Shown here: piece after piece, positions 23,937 through 35,749 of the stretch
How the letters are laid out: every line of letters starts with the position of its first letter
Numbering within the stretch: the first letter of the stretch is position 1
Assembly (NCBI GenBank): GCA_963932145.1
Contig: OZ010603.1
Coordinates: forward strand, 81,700,755-81,764,754
Length of the DNA: 64,000 bases
Reading direction: 5' to 3'
Source: Acanthosepion lycidas
Lineage: Eukaryota; Mollusca; Cephalopoda; Sepiida; Sepiidae
Position numbers and translations under genes: made by a program
The notes under the pieces: generated by a model
The model's input: only the letters and a program-made list of their open reading frames with translations
The model's database searches: none
What the model was told of the DNA's origin: nothing

Positions 23937-24415
23937 TTATATCAATCTGTTCATATATATCAGCGTTCATCTCTTAAATCATTTCTTTCTTTGGCAATCT
24001 ACTGGAACCTACATGTTTGTTCTCTCAACACTCATTCTATTAGGTTGATGCAAAAATAATGACGTAATAATGTCGTTTTTTGACGTATTTTTTAACGTCA
24101 AAAAACGACATTATTACGTCACTATATTTTGCACCAACCTAATATCTTTGATGCTGGGCATATTAATCTCTTTGCCCGGGCCCTTCATTTTATTTCATAT
24201 AGAAATATCCGCAGAATCTATTTTGGTGTATTCATATCTATCTATCTATCTATCTATCTATTGTAGTCTATTCATATTTATCTCTCTCTTTCCCAGTTTG
24301 TCTCAGTCTGTTCATATCTATCTATCTATCTATCTATCTATCACAGTCTGTTCATACCTATCTCTCGCTTTCCCAGTTTGTCTATCTCAGTCTGTTTAAA
24401 ACTATCTATCTATCA

Positions 24416-24469
<54 letters not shown>

Positions 24470-24470
24470 A
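23890..24470. repeat. CT, ATCT and AT arrays
   Basis: A CT run (23897-23933), ATCT runs near 24235-24260, 24318-24342 and 24402-24414, with Octopus-style TCTGTTCATATCTATC spacers, and an AT run (24418-24468). Confidence 0.92.
24040..24142. mobile_element. Mariner-type MITE, copy 5
   Basis: TTAGGTTGATGCAAAAATAA to TTTTGCACCAACCTAA, 103 bp, near-palindromic, with TA on both sides and the GACGTAATAATGTCG interior. Confidence 0.94.
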
Positions 24471-24779
24471 ATGGTCTTCTACTGCTAATATCTATCTATA
24501 TCTTAGCATATATATATATATATGCATTTGTTATGGTCCGGTTCCTTGTACCACGGTGATAGTCCAAGGTAGAACCAATAAAGAAGAACTCGAACATGGA
24601 TATGGAATAACACAGATATATTCCAAAGAGGAATATATACAGAGAGGTAGAAAAGTGTTAGTACGAACAATCAGGTTTAGTAGTAATTGTCTGAACTCGA
24701 CGCTGTTTCGGACTGCCTCTGACTCGACTGACTCACTCACTCTGACTGACTGACAGACTCCTGACGGACCTCACTCCAG

Positions 24780-25715
24780 ACTTCAGACTGAAAGGTATTT
24801 AGTCACCCCCGCCCCCACCACCACCACGAGGGCAACATGTGACACAAGTCCGGTTTAACGTGGGATCTCCGATCCCGTGGGCTCGGCCAAAAATATGCCC
24901 TTTAACCCCTATAAACGGGTTCAGGGTCGGTTTACCTCCCCGAAAGAGACTCCACCCTACGGCGTAGCTTCGTTCGGGTTCCTCCTCGCCTGAGGCAGTG
25001 AGTCCAACCGATCAGCCGGTGGCCCGATTTCGGACTGAACGGTATTTAGCACCCACCCCCACGAGGGCATCTTGTGGCACAAGGCCGGTTTAACGTGGGG
25101 TTTCCGAGACCGTGGGGTTTCCGAGACCGTGGGGTTTCCGAGACCGTGGGGTTTCCGAGCCCGTGGGCTTGGGCAAAAATATGCCCTTTGAAAAGAGAAT
25201 CCGCCCTTCGACGTAGCCTCCTTCGGGTTTCTCCCCGTCCGAAGGCAGAGTTCAACCGATCAGCCGGTCAGCCGGTCAGCCGGTCGCCCGACTTCGAACT
25301 GAACGGTATTTAGTCCCCCATCCCCCAACGAGGGCATCATGTGGCACAAGGCCGGATCAACGTGGGTTCTCCGAGCCCGTGGGATAGGCCAAAAATATGC
25401 CCTTTAACCCGTATAAACGGGTTCAGGGTCGGTTTACCTCCCCGAAAGAGACTCCACCGTTCGGCGTAGCTTCGTTCGGGTTCCTCCCCGCCTGAAGGCA
25501 GTGAGTCTAACTGATCAGCCGATCAGCCGGTCGCCCGACTTCGGACTGAACGGTATTTAGTCACCCCCCACGAGGGCGTCATTTGGCACAAGGCCGGTTT
25601 AACGTGGGGTTTCCGAGCCGGTGGACTCGGGCAAAAATATGCCCTTTGAAAAGAGAATCCGCCCTTCAGCGTAGCCTCCTTCGGGTTCCTCCCCGCCCGG
25701 GCTCCCTGCTTCCTC
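24780..25715. repeat. GC-rich tandem array, four 247-264-bp units
   Basis: GGTATTTAG marks each unit at 24794, 25041, 25305 and 25552. Each unit has GGCACAAGGCCGG, GGTTTAACGTGGGG, GTGGGCTCGG with AAAAATATGCCC, a CCCGTATAAACGGG hairpin and GATCAGCCGG near its end. The second unit has an internal expansion of a 17-bp piece (GGGTTTCCGAGACCGTG). It is the same family as 11366-11850. Confidence 0.9.
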
Positions 25716-25806
25716 TTGAGGTGCAGTATTTATTACGTATGGGATAGTCCATTATGTTATTATGGGTAAGGTTCCATAACAGAATTAAACGGTCTAATTC
25801 GGCTAA

Positions 25807-25842
<36 letters not shown>

Positions 25843-26250
25843 AAGGTAGCTAGCTAGCTAGCTCAGTCTCTTCATATCTAGTTAGGTAGCTCTTTATATA
25901 AAAATAATTCGTATTAATAGCTATGTACACTCGAAAATAGTCCAATTTCAAAGAGGATGATTGTGTTCTTGAATTCGTCATAAGCCACTCTATAATCTCT
26001 CGCAAATATTCTGACAAGCTACCTTCATTAATACCACCAATTCAGACCTTGAGATCGAAGGCATACCATGCCATTGACACAGAAGCGAACCATCCACATT
26101 CCGTTCTTATTATCAGTCGTATTGCTTTGTATTATTTTCGTTTCTCTGTGACTACTAAAACAACAAGTAGAATCTTGAAAGAAATAAACAATAAAAAACA
26201 AACTTCAATCCATAGAAAGATAGATAAATAGATATATAGATAACAACCTG
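25716..26250. other. ATCT array and unassigned DNA
   Basis: An ATCT run (25808-25842) with a GCTA run (25848-25862). The rest is unassigned. Confidence 0.5.
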
Positions 26251-26256
26251 ACTGAA

Positions 26257-26293
<37 letters not shown>

Positions 26294-26334
26294 AACAAAC
26301 AAACTCAAATAAAAGATAGACAAGAACAGATTGC

Positions 26335-26376
<42 letters not shown>

Positions 26377-26387
26377 GCCCTGGCTGT

Positions 26388-26428
<41 letters not shown>

Positions 26429-26515
26429 GAACAGACTTACATAAAAAGATAGATAGATAGATAGATAGATAGGGACAAATTGAGATAGATAGATAGATAG
26501 ATAGATCAGTAAGTT
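26251..26515. repeat. GATA arrays with short spacers
   Basis: Five GATA runs are separated by spacers such as AACAAACTCAAATAAAA and ATGCCCTGGCTGTG. Confidence 0.92.
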
Positions 26516-26540
26516 CATATCTATGTAAATGTATTCATAT

Positions 26541-27020
26541 AAACGGCGCGATGTATAAATTGGCGTCTAAATTACGCAAAAATGAAAATAACACTGACAC
26601 CTCATTTTAACAGATAAATTTTCCAAAATATCTTGAAATACTAAACAGTAAATTTATTCAATAAAAATGCAATTGGCTTCAATCACGGCCCCCAGACGAT
26701 TTCGAAATCTGCCTCTCTTCTGGACAGTCTCCTTTTTTTAAGTTGCTGAATGCTGCCACAAGCCTTGCCTTCATTTCATCTTTGGTGTTACATCATCAAG
26801 GAGCGTTAGGTTGCCAGAAGTAAGAGGTGACATGGTCGCAGAAATTGCCAAGCCGTTTCTAAAATTCTAGTGGATTGAATTGCGCTATGGCGCTCTATTT
26901 CTCGCAGACAATGCCCAGTTGACCCTAATTTAATGTGCAGTCGACAAACTCAAAAACAAACAACACGCATGCGCGAAATTAAAAATAAAGTATGGTGACA
27001 ATTTACACATCGCACATTGT
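26541..27020 (-). mobile_element. Internally deleted mariner-type element
   Basis: End sequences GCGCGATGTATAAATTGGCG and CAATTTACACATCGCAC are inverted repeats about 450 bp apart. The minus strand keeps a 5' leader (GCGCATGCGTGTTGTTTG, shared with 61750) joined to a transposase C-terminus reading KARLVAAFSNLKKETV, then GRFRNRLGAVIEANCIFIE and a stop. The catalytic domain is gone. Confidence 0.8.
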
Positions 27021-27141
27021 ATATCTTCCTCAGTATATTCATGTGTCTATATTTATCTCTATATGTATCTCTGTTCCATTCTGTTTATATATTTATCTCA
27101 GTCATTTCATATCTATCTGTCTATCAGTCATTTCATATCTA

Positions 27142-27740
27142 TTAGATTGGTGCAAAAATAATGTCGTTTTTTGACGATTTCTTTTTTTTTTTTGATTATC
27201 GTTCACCCATTTATCCAACTTTTTTGACTTCCCTATTTGCTTTAAATGGCGAACGACTGTTGAGGGTTCGACCTCGAGTTCAACAGCAACTTCTCGTGTG
27301 GTTTTGCGAGGATCGGCTTCAATTAAGGCTTTCAAATGTTCGTTATCAACCGCAGTCGGCCGGCCGCGACCGTCTTCATCTTCGAGGCTCTCGTCACCAT
27401 TGCGAAATTTCTTGAACCACCGTTGTGCCACACGTTTGTTAGTGGTTCCTGGGCCAAACGCATCGTTGATATCACGAGCTGTCTCGGCAGCTTTTCGGCC
27501 TAGTTTGAACTGGAACAAGAAAATCGTGCGGATTTGAATTTTGTCCATGCTGTCGAAAAGCCTGAAAAAAAAATGAATGAAGAGATTGAGAACGGTAACG
27601 AATAACACGATTCAATAGAGCGAAAAAAGCGCTTCAAAATGATATATAACATGGCTATATATATATCAATGAATTAATTCAGAAATCATATATAAAAGTA
27701 ACATATGTGAGAAAACGACATTATTTTTGCACCTACCTAA
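27142..27740 (-). mobile_element. Mariner with truncated transposase
   Basis: Terminal repeats TTAGATTGGTGCAAAAATAA (left) and TTTTTGCACCTACCTAA (right), TA on both sides. At ~600 bp it is about half a full mariner. The right end carries TATGTGAGAAAACGACATTA, the sequence that makes up the short MITEs at 20017, 44911 and 45643. Confidence 0.92.
27180..27548 (-). pseudogene. Mariner transposase, N-terminal DNA-binding half only
   Basis: From MDKIQIRTIFLF the protein runs GRKAAETARDINDAFGPGTT, WFKKFRNGDESLEDED, GRGRPTAVDNEHLKALIEA, DPRKTTREVAVELEV and STVVRHLKQIGKSKKLDKWV, about 105 residues. This is the paired helix-turn-helix region of the mariner/SETMAR transposase family. It then runs into AAAAAAG-rich sequence and the terminal repeat; the DD34D catalytic domain is deleted. 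The frame itself is intact, so the deletion may be recent. Confidence 0.92.
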
Positions 27741-27779
27741 TATCTATCTATCTATCTATCTATCGTTTTTAGAAACCTC

Positions 27780-28268
27780 TTCATCCTCACCCTACTATTA
27801 ATTCATTTACCCCTTCATTAGACACCACCTCCACAAATTCCTGCGCCATCTTTTGTTCCATTTTTTTTTTCAGTATACTTCTTGTACTATTTTATTTACT
27901 CTGATAAATTTAATACAAAATCACTTGAAGGTCTTCAGCGAATTTACAAACATGGGACAATTTCAAGGCGTCATTAAAATATTTGTATCTCTAAACAGGC
28001 GACACCTGGCGGCAACGCTGAAAACCAAAATCTTTTAAAAACATTTTTCTCAAGTATTCACTCATTGGATAAAATAAATAAAGAACAAAAGAAAATGAAG
28101 AAATATAATGCAATGATTACATCCTGAAGAGCATATCGAGTTAGGGGTGTTCGGGTCGTGAAGAGGAAGTGAAATATGGAGACACGCATAAGGACAATGT
28201 TGGTAGGGAATGTCTTCTGTTTAGCGAAAGTGAACGTTAATTGTGTTAGCGGTGTTCTTTTTCCTTTC

Positions 28269-28299
<31 letters not shown>

Positions 28300-28520
28300 G
28301 CTGTTGACGTGAAGAGTCGAAGAGGAAGAGGAAAGACCAGGAATAAGGGAAGAAAAACGGAGAGAGGAGAGGAGAAAGATAGAGAGAGAGAGGGTGATAT
28401 AAAAGAAATGGCGTATGAAGACAGGATAAATGAAGAGGTCGGAAGATGACGAGACGAGTAAACATAAATTACACGCACACACGTTCGTATACATAGAATA
28501 TGTATACATGCATACACACA
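27780..28520. other. Unassigned DNA
   Basis: A poly-T run (28280-28299) and purine-rich stretches; no convincing frame or repeat. Confidence 0.4.
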
Positions 28521-28522
28521 AT

Positions 28523-29147
28523 CACGGTATGAATTTGAAGGCAAAATATTTTTTTGCAGATCTTAGATTAGGTCTTTCCCTGTCCATAATGCTAAATTAA
28601 TGATAGTAAAATATAAATATAAATTGGAAACAGAAGAGAAATGTACAGTGATCACCCATTTTGTGCCCACAATCTTTTTCATGGAAATCCCTGTCATATG
28701 AGTCGAGTCCATGCATGCTACGGTCACGGTATGAATTTGATGGCAAAATATTTATTTGCAGATTTTAGATTAGGTCTTTTCCTGTCCATAATGCTAAATT
28801 GAGGAAGCAAATTAGAAATATAAATAGGAAACAGAAGAGAAATATACAGTGATCACCCATTTTGTGCCCACAATCTTTTTCATGGAAATCCCAGTCATAT
28901 GACTCGCGTCCATACATGCTACGATCACGGTATGAATTTGAAGGCAAAATATTTTTTTGCAGATCTTAGATTAGGTCTTTCCCTGTCCATAATGCTAAAT
29001 TAAGGAAGTAAAATAGAAATAGAAATAGGAAACAGAAGAGAAATATACAGTGATCACCCATTTTCTGCCCACAATCTTTTTCATGGAAATCCCAGTCATA
29101 TGATTCGATTCCTTGCATGCTACGATCACGGTATGAATTTGATGAAA
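28523..29147. repeat. ~200-bp tandem repeat, three units plus a start
   Basis: CACGGTATGAATTTGA marks 28523, 28735, 28926 and 29127. Each unit contains TTAGATTAGGTCTTTCCCTG, ACAGTGATCACCCATTTT and TCTTTTTCATGGAAATCCC. No coding sense. Confidence 0.92.
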
Positions 29148-29894
29148 AGCATTTCGCAAGGAAAAGTTAAATCGTAAACATAAAAAAGAGATTGTAATAT
29201 GCAAAGAAGAAGGAAGAGTAAAAATAAAAGGTGTAGTCCTTAGGTAGTAGACGGTGAAGAAGGATTATTATTATTAGTAGTAGCATTAGTAGAATGGTAG
29301 TAGTAGCAGATTAAGTCACATAAAGTAAAAATAAGAAGTTTGAGACGAAGAATAAAACGAATAGAGAAAGAAGAAAAAATTAGTAATAGAAAAAAGCATC
29401 ATTATCATCATTAGTCAGTAAGTTATGTGTCATGCGTGATACACGCTTAGGCGATCATGTATCTTTCGATATATGACTGATGAGACACTAGGTTGGCATT
29501 TTTTGCCAGTTTTGGCATTTTTTTTTTTTAATTCCAGACAATCTTTTGTCAGTGCTGATGTTGAATATATATATATATTTTTTTATGATTGAAGGATAAT
29601 ACAGTACAAGGGGAAACACGTCGTCAAGAAATAGGAAACCATCTAAAATTTCATCTATTTAAAAAAAACTCTCTCTCGCTTTCTCTCTGTCTCTCTCTTT
29701 CTCTCCATCTCTCTCCCCCCCACACACAAACACACGCACACACCACATCGTGGAAAGGTAATAAGATGTCTGATCAAAAAAGTATCGCGACTGGTGCTAT
29801 AAAAAGAAAAACTACAACACATATCAATTCAGCATTTAATCTCCTTCAAAGTAGACCCCTTCTGAAGGTACGCACTTTATCTAGTGAAGTTTCG
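29148..29894. other. Mixed repeats
   Basis: 29170-29290 has pieces of the 1-896 minisatellite. 29430-29500 is a SINE 3' piece (GTGATACACGCTTAGGCGAT with a hairpin around TCTTTCGATA) also seen at 46910-46970. 29660-29740 is CT and CA rich. Confidence 0.55.
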
Positions 29895-30150
29895 ATACAT
29901 GACTGACGTGGAAGATTTTTTCCCCGCAGTAGTTTACCATTTCTTTCTCCGGTAGACCAGTTGCCATCCAAGGGTAGAAAACCCGGCCTGTCTTGCTATT
30001 TTACCCATAGTAGGTGGACAGGAGAGAAGAAGAGGGCTGATACCTTTCCCAAGAACGGAAGTGAATGTAATCGATTCGACTGGAATTCGAACTCGGTTCT
30101 CCGATTCCTAAATCCAAGCCGGTAAACATTACTCCACCGTGCGTCCTACT
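29895..30150 (-). mobile_element. tRNA-Arg-like SINE, antisense copy
   Basis: Reads GTAGACCAGTTGCCATCCAA, AAGTGAATGTAATCGATTCG and a reversed B box GGAATTCGAACTC, ending near ACTCCACCGTG. Confidence 0.8.
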
Positions 30151-30179
30151 TCTCATCAGTAGTAGTAGCAGATAAACAT

Positions 30180-30935
30180 CATCATCGTCATCATTATCAG
30201 AAGAAGAAGAAGAGGGAGGGAAAGAAGAAGAAGAAGAAGAAGAAGAAGAAGAAGAAGAGTGAGGGGAAGAGGGAGGGAAAGAAGAAGAGGGAGGGGAAGA
30301 AGAAGAGGGAGGGGAAGAAGAAGAAGAAGAAGAGGGAGGGGAAGAAGAAGAGTGAGGGAAAAGAAGAAGAGGGAGGGGAAGAAGAAGAAGACAATATGCG
30401 GATTAGAAAAAGAAGTCAAGAAGAAGACAGGAAAAAGGAATAGTATAGTAAAAATAAGAATGACGAGAAGAAGAAAAAGAAGAAGGAGGAGGAGGTGGTG
30501 GTGGTGGTGGTGGTGGTGGTGGTGGTGAAGAAGAAGAAGAAGAAGAAGAAGAAGAAGAAAACAGTAGTAATAGTGTTAGAGAAGAAGGGCGAAATTAAAA
30601 GAAGAACAAAAAAAGAAAGAAAAATGAAAAGAAGAAGAAGCAGAAGAAGTAGAAGAAAGAAAATGAAAAGAAGATGAAGATTACGATTGAGAAAAAAGAG
30701 GATAAGAAGAAGAAGACAAAGAAAGAAATAGTAGCAATGGTAGTAGTAGAAGAAGAAAAAGAAAGAAAAAAAGAATAGAAGAAGAACGTAACAATAAAGA
30801 AAATAGTATTAAGACAGAAGAAGTAGCAGAAAAGAAAAAAGAAAATGAAGACGTAGAAGAAGAAAAGAAGAACATTAAAAGAAGAAAAAGCAGAAAAAGA
30901 AAAAGGAAAAGGTGAAAAAAGATTGTTCATAACCA
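30180..30935. repeat. GA-rich low-complexity DNA
   Basis: GAAGAAGA and GAGGGAGGGGAAGAAGAA blocks, a GGT run (30495-30526) and scattered GAA. No gene. Confidence 0.9.
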
Positions 30936-31039
30936 TATTCGATTCTCACCCGTCAAAGTGCAGTTGAAATGCACTGAAACCAAGTTGCATCTTTGTAGTG
31001 AGTAAAATGGTTTTGTTTATATGATAAAATTATAACAAA

Positions 31040-31740
<701 letters not shown>

Positions 31741-32839
31741 AAATAATGAACAATGACAAATAATACAAACTACGGCGGATTTGCATTATGGAGGAAATTG
31801 TGTGTTAATACCTAAACTATTGTAGCAGAAGTTTTGAGAAATCTCATTGTTTTTTCATGACACCGAAATCTCCTATCATATTATTAATACAACTAAAAAA
31901 GCTCATCGTTAAAATATTCACATCCTGTAAATCGTTTCTCGCTTGCGCTTAGATTAACAAGGAAGCAAAGAACAAACCGGGGTAATAAATAATAGCTTTT
32001 CCTTTTTCTGCGAACAAGGAACCTGAAGTTGATCCAGGTGGCGCTCGACCGTTTTTTGAATGGATACGTGTTAAAGACTTATGTGCCTTTGTCAAGTCGT
32101 CTGTTTTCTCCATTTGAAGATGTGTGACTAGGTAGAACTTCTTTGAACACCTGCTCCAGTGAATTTCGTTGTCTCTTTTGCATACATTTCTCATTCAAAT
32201 ATGTGGAATCCAGTATCAGAGGGTTTCTTGTTTTGTTTCCATTTTTTTTTTTCATCGTTTATATATTTAAATTATGAAATTCCCCTCGGTCATATTACAA
32301 GAGTTACAGAAAAAAATCGTGTGATTACTGTAGTTATAACATTGTTTTGTTTCTTGCAAGAATGTCATAAAAGTAGCATTTTCATTATTAATTCTGGCTT
32401 GGTCATACTTACAAGCCCGATAGGTGCGTAGTTTAGCCAATATAATTTAGATTCTTTTTCTTTTTGTTTATTTTTTTTACCACGTTTGTTAATACGTGTC
32501 CAACGTTATGATAACAGAATCTCTGTAAGGAGAGGTGAACTTGTTTATGAACGTGGACTCAAATATACTGTTTGGCGATTAACGCATTTTCTATACATTT
32601 TCGTCTTAGTAAATTCTTTTCTGTTTAAATGAGAGAGACATTTTTTTTTAAATCAAAATTATGATTAAAATTATTGCGGCAATCAACTATGAAACTGAGT
32701 GTGTCGTTTTGCAAAAACTAAATAAATAAATAAATAAAATGAAATTAAAATCTGTCTCCGTCCATATACGAATCATTTTTTGTAATGTGTTACTGATTTT
32801 CTTAAAATTTTACAGATAAAAATTTGCATCGCTTTCACA

Positions 32840-32844
<5 letters not shown>
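31741..32844. other. Unassigned DNA
   Basis: An 81-codon antisense frame (31949-32194) and a 90-codon frame (32159-32431) resemble nothing I know. No splice or domain evidence. Confidence 0.4.
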
Positions 32845-32922
<78 letters not shown>

Positions 32923-33002
32923 AAAGAACAGTAAGTAAATTCAGAGCTTCCAAACATGGCTAGAACTGTGTAGCGGAAAAAAAGTATTTTAAATCAATTA
33001 AT

Positions 33003-33041
<39 letters not shown>

Positions 33042-33045
33042 ATGC
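32845..33045. repeat. AT array with dispersed repeat
   Basis: An AT run (32843-32919), then the inverted partner of the 3040-3220 repeat (AAAGAAAGAACAGTAAGT to GTGTAGCGGAAAAA), then a second AT run (33007-33039). Confidence 0.85.
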
Positions 33046-33210
33046 TGGACTTAGTATATCGTCTTACCCAGTACGCGGATGTAGTTTATCGTTATACTCA
33101 GGACGGGGAAACAGTGCTATTGACAATGCTCAATACATGTGTGAAAAAATAAAATAAAATAAAAATAGCATTTAGAGCTTTTAAACTTTAAAACTCTAGA
33201 GGTCAGTAGA

Positions 33211-33254
33211 ATCTGCTACCTTGGTTTCAACCTTACGCTCTCTTCAGGCGCTTT
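33211..33254 (-). ncRNA. Hammerhead-like motif, degenerate stem I
   Basis: Minus strand: CTGAAGA (33241-33247), stem II GAGC and GGTT around a GTAA tetraloop (one G-G mismatch, likely once GAGC/GCTC), GAAAC (33224-33228), loop CAAG, triplet GTA. Stem I retains only two pairs next to the core. The layout equals the better copy at 51269-51313. Confidence 0.35.
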
Positions 33255-33384
33255 TTATCAAATGACCTCTTAACGCTTTATTAAAAAAAAATCACTAATG
33301 AAACGCTATATTATTTTCAAAAATAAATAAACAAACGCACGCCGTTAGGTGGAATAGAAAGAGAGGAGGAGGAGGAGGATGTTA

Positions 33385-33455
33385 AGAAGAAGAAGAAGAA
33401 GAAGAAGAAGATGAAGAAGAAGAAGAAGAAGAAGAAGAAGAAGAAGAAGAAGAAA
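33385..33455. repeat. GAA array
   Basis: A GAA run with one GAT interruption. Confidence 0.95.
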
Positions 33456-33740
33456 TGAAAAGCAAGGGTATTTCAGTTATTTATATTGGTTCGGGGTTAA
33501 TTGAAATGTACATTACTTTTTATCAACCTCATATGTGCTTAAGAGGAATTTTCTAATATGTAAGGAAAGACTTTAGCCCTCGGATTTCTGGTTTAAATGG
33601 TTCCATGAATCCGGAAATGTCATAATTTCTAATCGACAAGGTGTGAGTTCTGATCTTAGAATCGTTCCATTGACAAAGTAGATTTGAAGTTTAAAAGCAG
33701 TAAAATCGACCTGGCCATTTTGAGCCATTCTTCGTGACCC
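33456..33740. other. Unassigned DNA
   Basis: Nothing recognised. Confidence 0.4.
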
Positions 33741-33743
33741 AAT

Positions 33744-33942
33744 CGGTTAAAGCACGTCATCCTATATGGACGGTTCCGTATAGGATACAGGTACGTTTCC
33801 TGCCAGAGAACGAATATTTTCTATGAAAATTTATCGGACATCCATGCCACTAAGTGTTATTAATACTGTTTATTATAAAACAGAGCATTTAATTAAATAT
33901 TTGTATGTATATAAAGAATGTATAAACATAAAAAATATCTTT

Positions 33943-33945
<3 letters not shown>
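33744..33945 (+). repeat. Dispersed repeat, inverted partner at the window end
   Basis: CGGTTAAAGCACGTCATCC, GGACGGTTCCGTATAGGATA, TATTATAAAACAGAGCATTT and AAGAATGTATAAACATAAAA recur in order, inverted, at 63805-64000. The left end looks tRNA-like (CCCAATCGGTTAAAGC as an A box), so a SINE origin is possible. Confidence 0.75.
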
Positions 33946-33990
<45 letters not shown>

Positions 33991-34091
33991 GAATTGACAA
34001 AAAGTCCGACAATTATTTTAAGACATTTTTATGTTTATACATTTTTTTTTTTAATAATGTCTTAAAATAATTGTCGGACTTTGTCAGTTTC

Positions 34092-34151
<60 letters not shown>

Positions 34152-34294
34152 CAACCTTTTTTTTATATCTCTTAATGACTACATCAGTTTTTATCTTAGA
34201 ACTGGAGTTTGGCATTGTGAAAACAATCACTTGACCTAATAAACTTTTAATAGTTACATATTTATTTTTGAATCCAGTAAAAAGCCAGGATAAA

Positions 34295-34381
<87 letters not shown>

Positions 34382-34478
34382 CATATATATGTATATATAT
34401 ACATATATATGTATATATATATACATATATATGTATATATATATACATATATATGTATATATATACATATATATACAT

Positions 34479-34546
<68 letters not shown>

Positions 34547-34600
34547 GTATGCATATATATATATCTATATATATATATATATGCATGTATAGTTCTACAA
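33945..34600. repeat. AT arrays with a 40-bp-arm hairpin
   Basis: AT runs (33945-33988, 34096-34147, 34296-34590, the last mixed with GTATATAT and CACA). Between the first two a hairpin has arms 33989-34030 and 34055-34093 (AGTCCGACAATTATTTTAAG and its mirror). Confidence 0.9.
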
Positions 34601-34639
34601 TTTTTATTTGGCGCTCCTTTTCCAATAACAAAAACGTCG

Positions 34640-35230
34640 AATGTTTGACGTGAGCCAGGTCTTTTAAGCATCATTTAATTTTTGAAAGTATTTTTTTTAA
34701 ATTGACATCAACACTTGTGCCAGTCGAAAGAAATCCTAATTTAGCTAAGTTGTTAATGCAGTCACAAATATGCTCTCCTCCACAGTCACTCCAGGAACAT
34801 ATTTCAGTGACTCAAGGTGAGAGGATAATGTCATCTTTAATCCCCAAAAAGTTCACATGGATGCCATCTTGCGTCGTGGAATCGAAAACTAAAATGTAGT
34901 TTTCTGCAATTGAACGTCTTGATATCTGACCTAAACCCAAACTCCCCAGCCATTCTGCAAAATTTGCAGACCTTTTGTCCGAAGGGAATATTCCACGGAC
35001 AATGTTTTCGAAACAGATCCCAACAGCTCACAAGCACAAGAATCATGAATTCTATTTAACTGCCATAATGAAATTTCTTGATAGTGGACAAATTCGAACC
35101 ATTTTGTTTTTTGTTCAATTAGTTCTTTTATTTTTCCCCATTGGTATATATTAGTTTTGTTATTTTGCGCCAACTGTTTCTTTGTTATTGTTTTTAACTT
35201 TGGGAAAGGAGTGACAGATGAAAACCAGGT
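34640..35230 (-). pseudogene. Decayed repetitive protein-coding copy, family unnamed
   Basis: The minus strand reads NIVRGIFPSDKRSANFAEWL, then GSLGLGQISRRSIAENYILV, FDSTTQDGIHVNFLGI, and after a break GGEHICDCINNLAKLGF. I recall similar S-RRS-EN--L-FD-TTQ-G-H-N sequences as an abundant repeat-borne protein family in marine invertebrates, but cannot name it. Stops and frameshifts interrupt it. Confidence 0.5.
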
Positions 35231-35724
35231 TAAAGTTTTAGAAGCCTGGATAGAAGGGTTATACTTGTAGAAGACTGGATTGAATTTGATGAAGAATGGG
35301 TTGCAACTGCAGGTGCAACAGCAACCATGTCGGTTGCTGTTGCACCTGCAGAAGACGGCACTACATTTGTAGAAGACAAGGTTCCAGCTGCAGCGGACAG
35401 GTTTGCAGTAGAAATGTTTGCAACTGCACCATGCAGGTCTGTAAATGCAGCATCCAGGGTTGCAATTGCAGCAGTCGGGGTTGTAGTTGCAGAAGTCGCG
35501 GTTGTAGTTGCAGCAGTCGGGGTTGTAGTTGCAACTGGGGTGGCGGTCAAAGTGGCAACAGAACATGCAGCAGCCAATGGGCTACAAATTTGCATCATTT
35601 CAGAAATGCTGAGGAACTTCTTTCTGCATTACAATTTTTTTGTAGAATGCAAGAAGTTTTCCAACTGATTTCCATGGATTTGGAAGGAAACCATTTTCAG
35701 AATTCTTCAAGGAGGCTTATTTAG
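35231..35724. repeat. Short-period CAACTGCAA-type repeat with frames on both strands
   Basis: Units near GGTTGTAGTTGCAGCAGTCG recur about every 15-30 bp. The plus frame (35296-35724) is Cys-rich (GCNCSSRGCSCRSRGCSC); the minus frame (35230-35598) is Ala/Thr-rich (TPTAATTTATSATTTPTAA). It may be the low-complexity N-terminus of the decayed ORF to its left. A functional Cys-rich peptide is unlikely because the same bases are open in four frames. Confidence 0.5.
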
Positions 35725-35749
35725 CAATCTTCAGTAATGATTTTTTTTT

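Noticed and set aside
29430..29500. CTGATGAG near 29470 as a hammerhead core
   Set aside because: No GAAA at the right distance; the segment is a SINE 3' piece with its own small hairpin.
35296..35724. Cys-rich 142-codon frame resembling a metallothionein-like or keratin-associated protein
   Set aside because: The same bases are open in four frames and the Cys pattern follows the short DNA repeat. No signal peptide or splice context.
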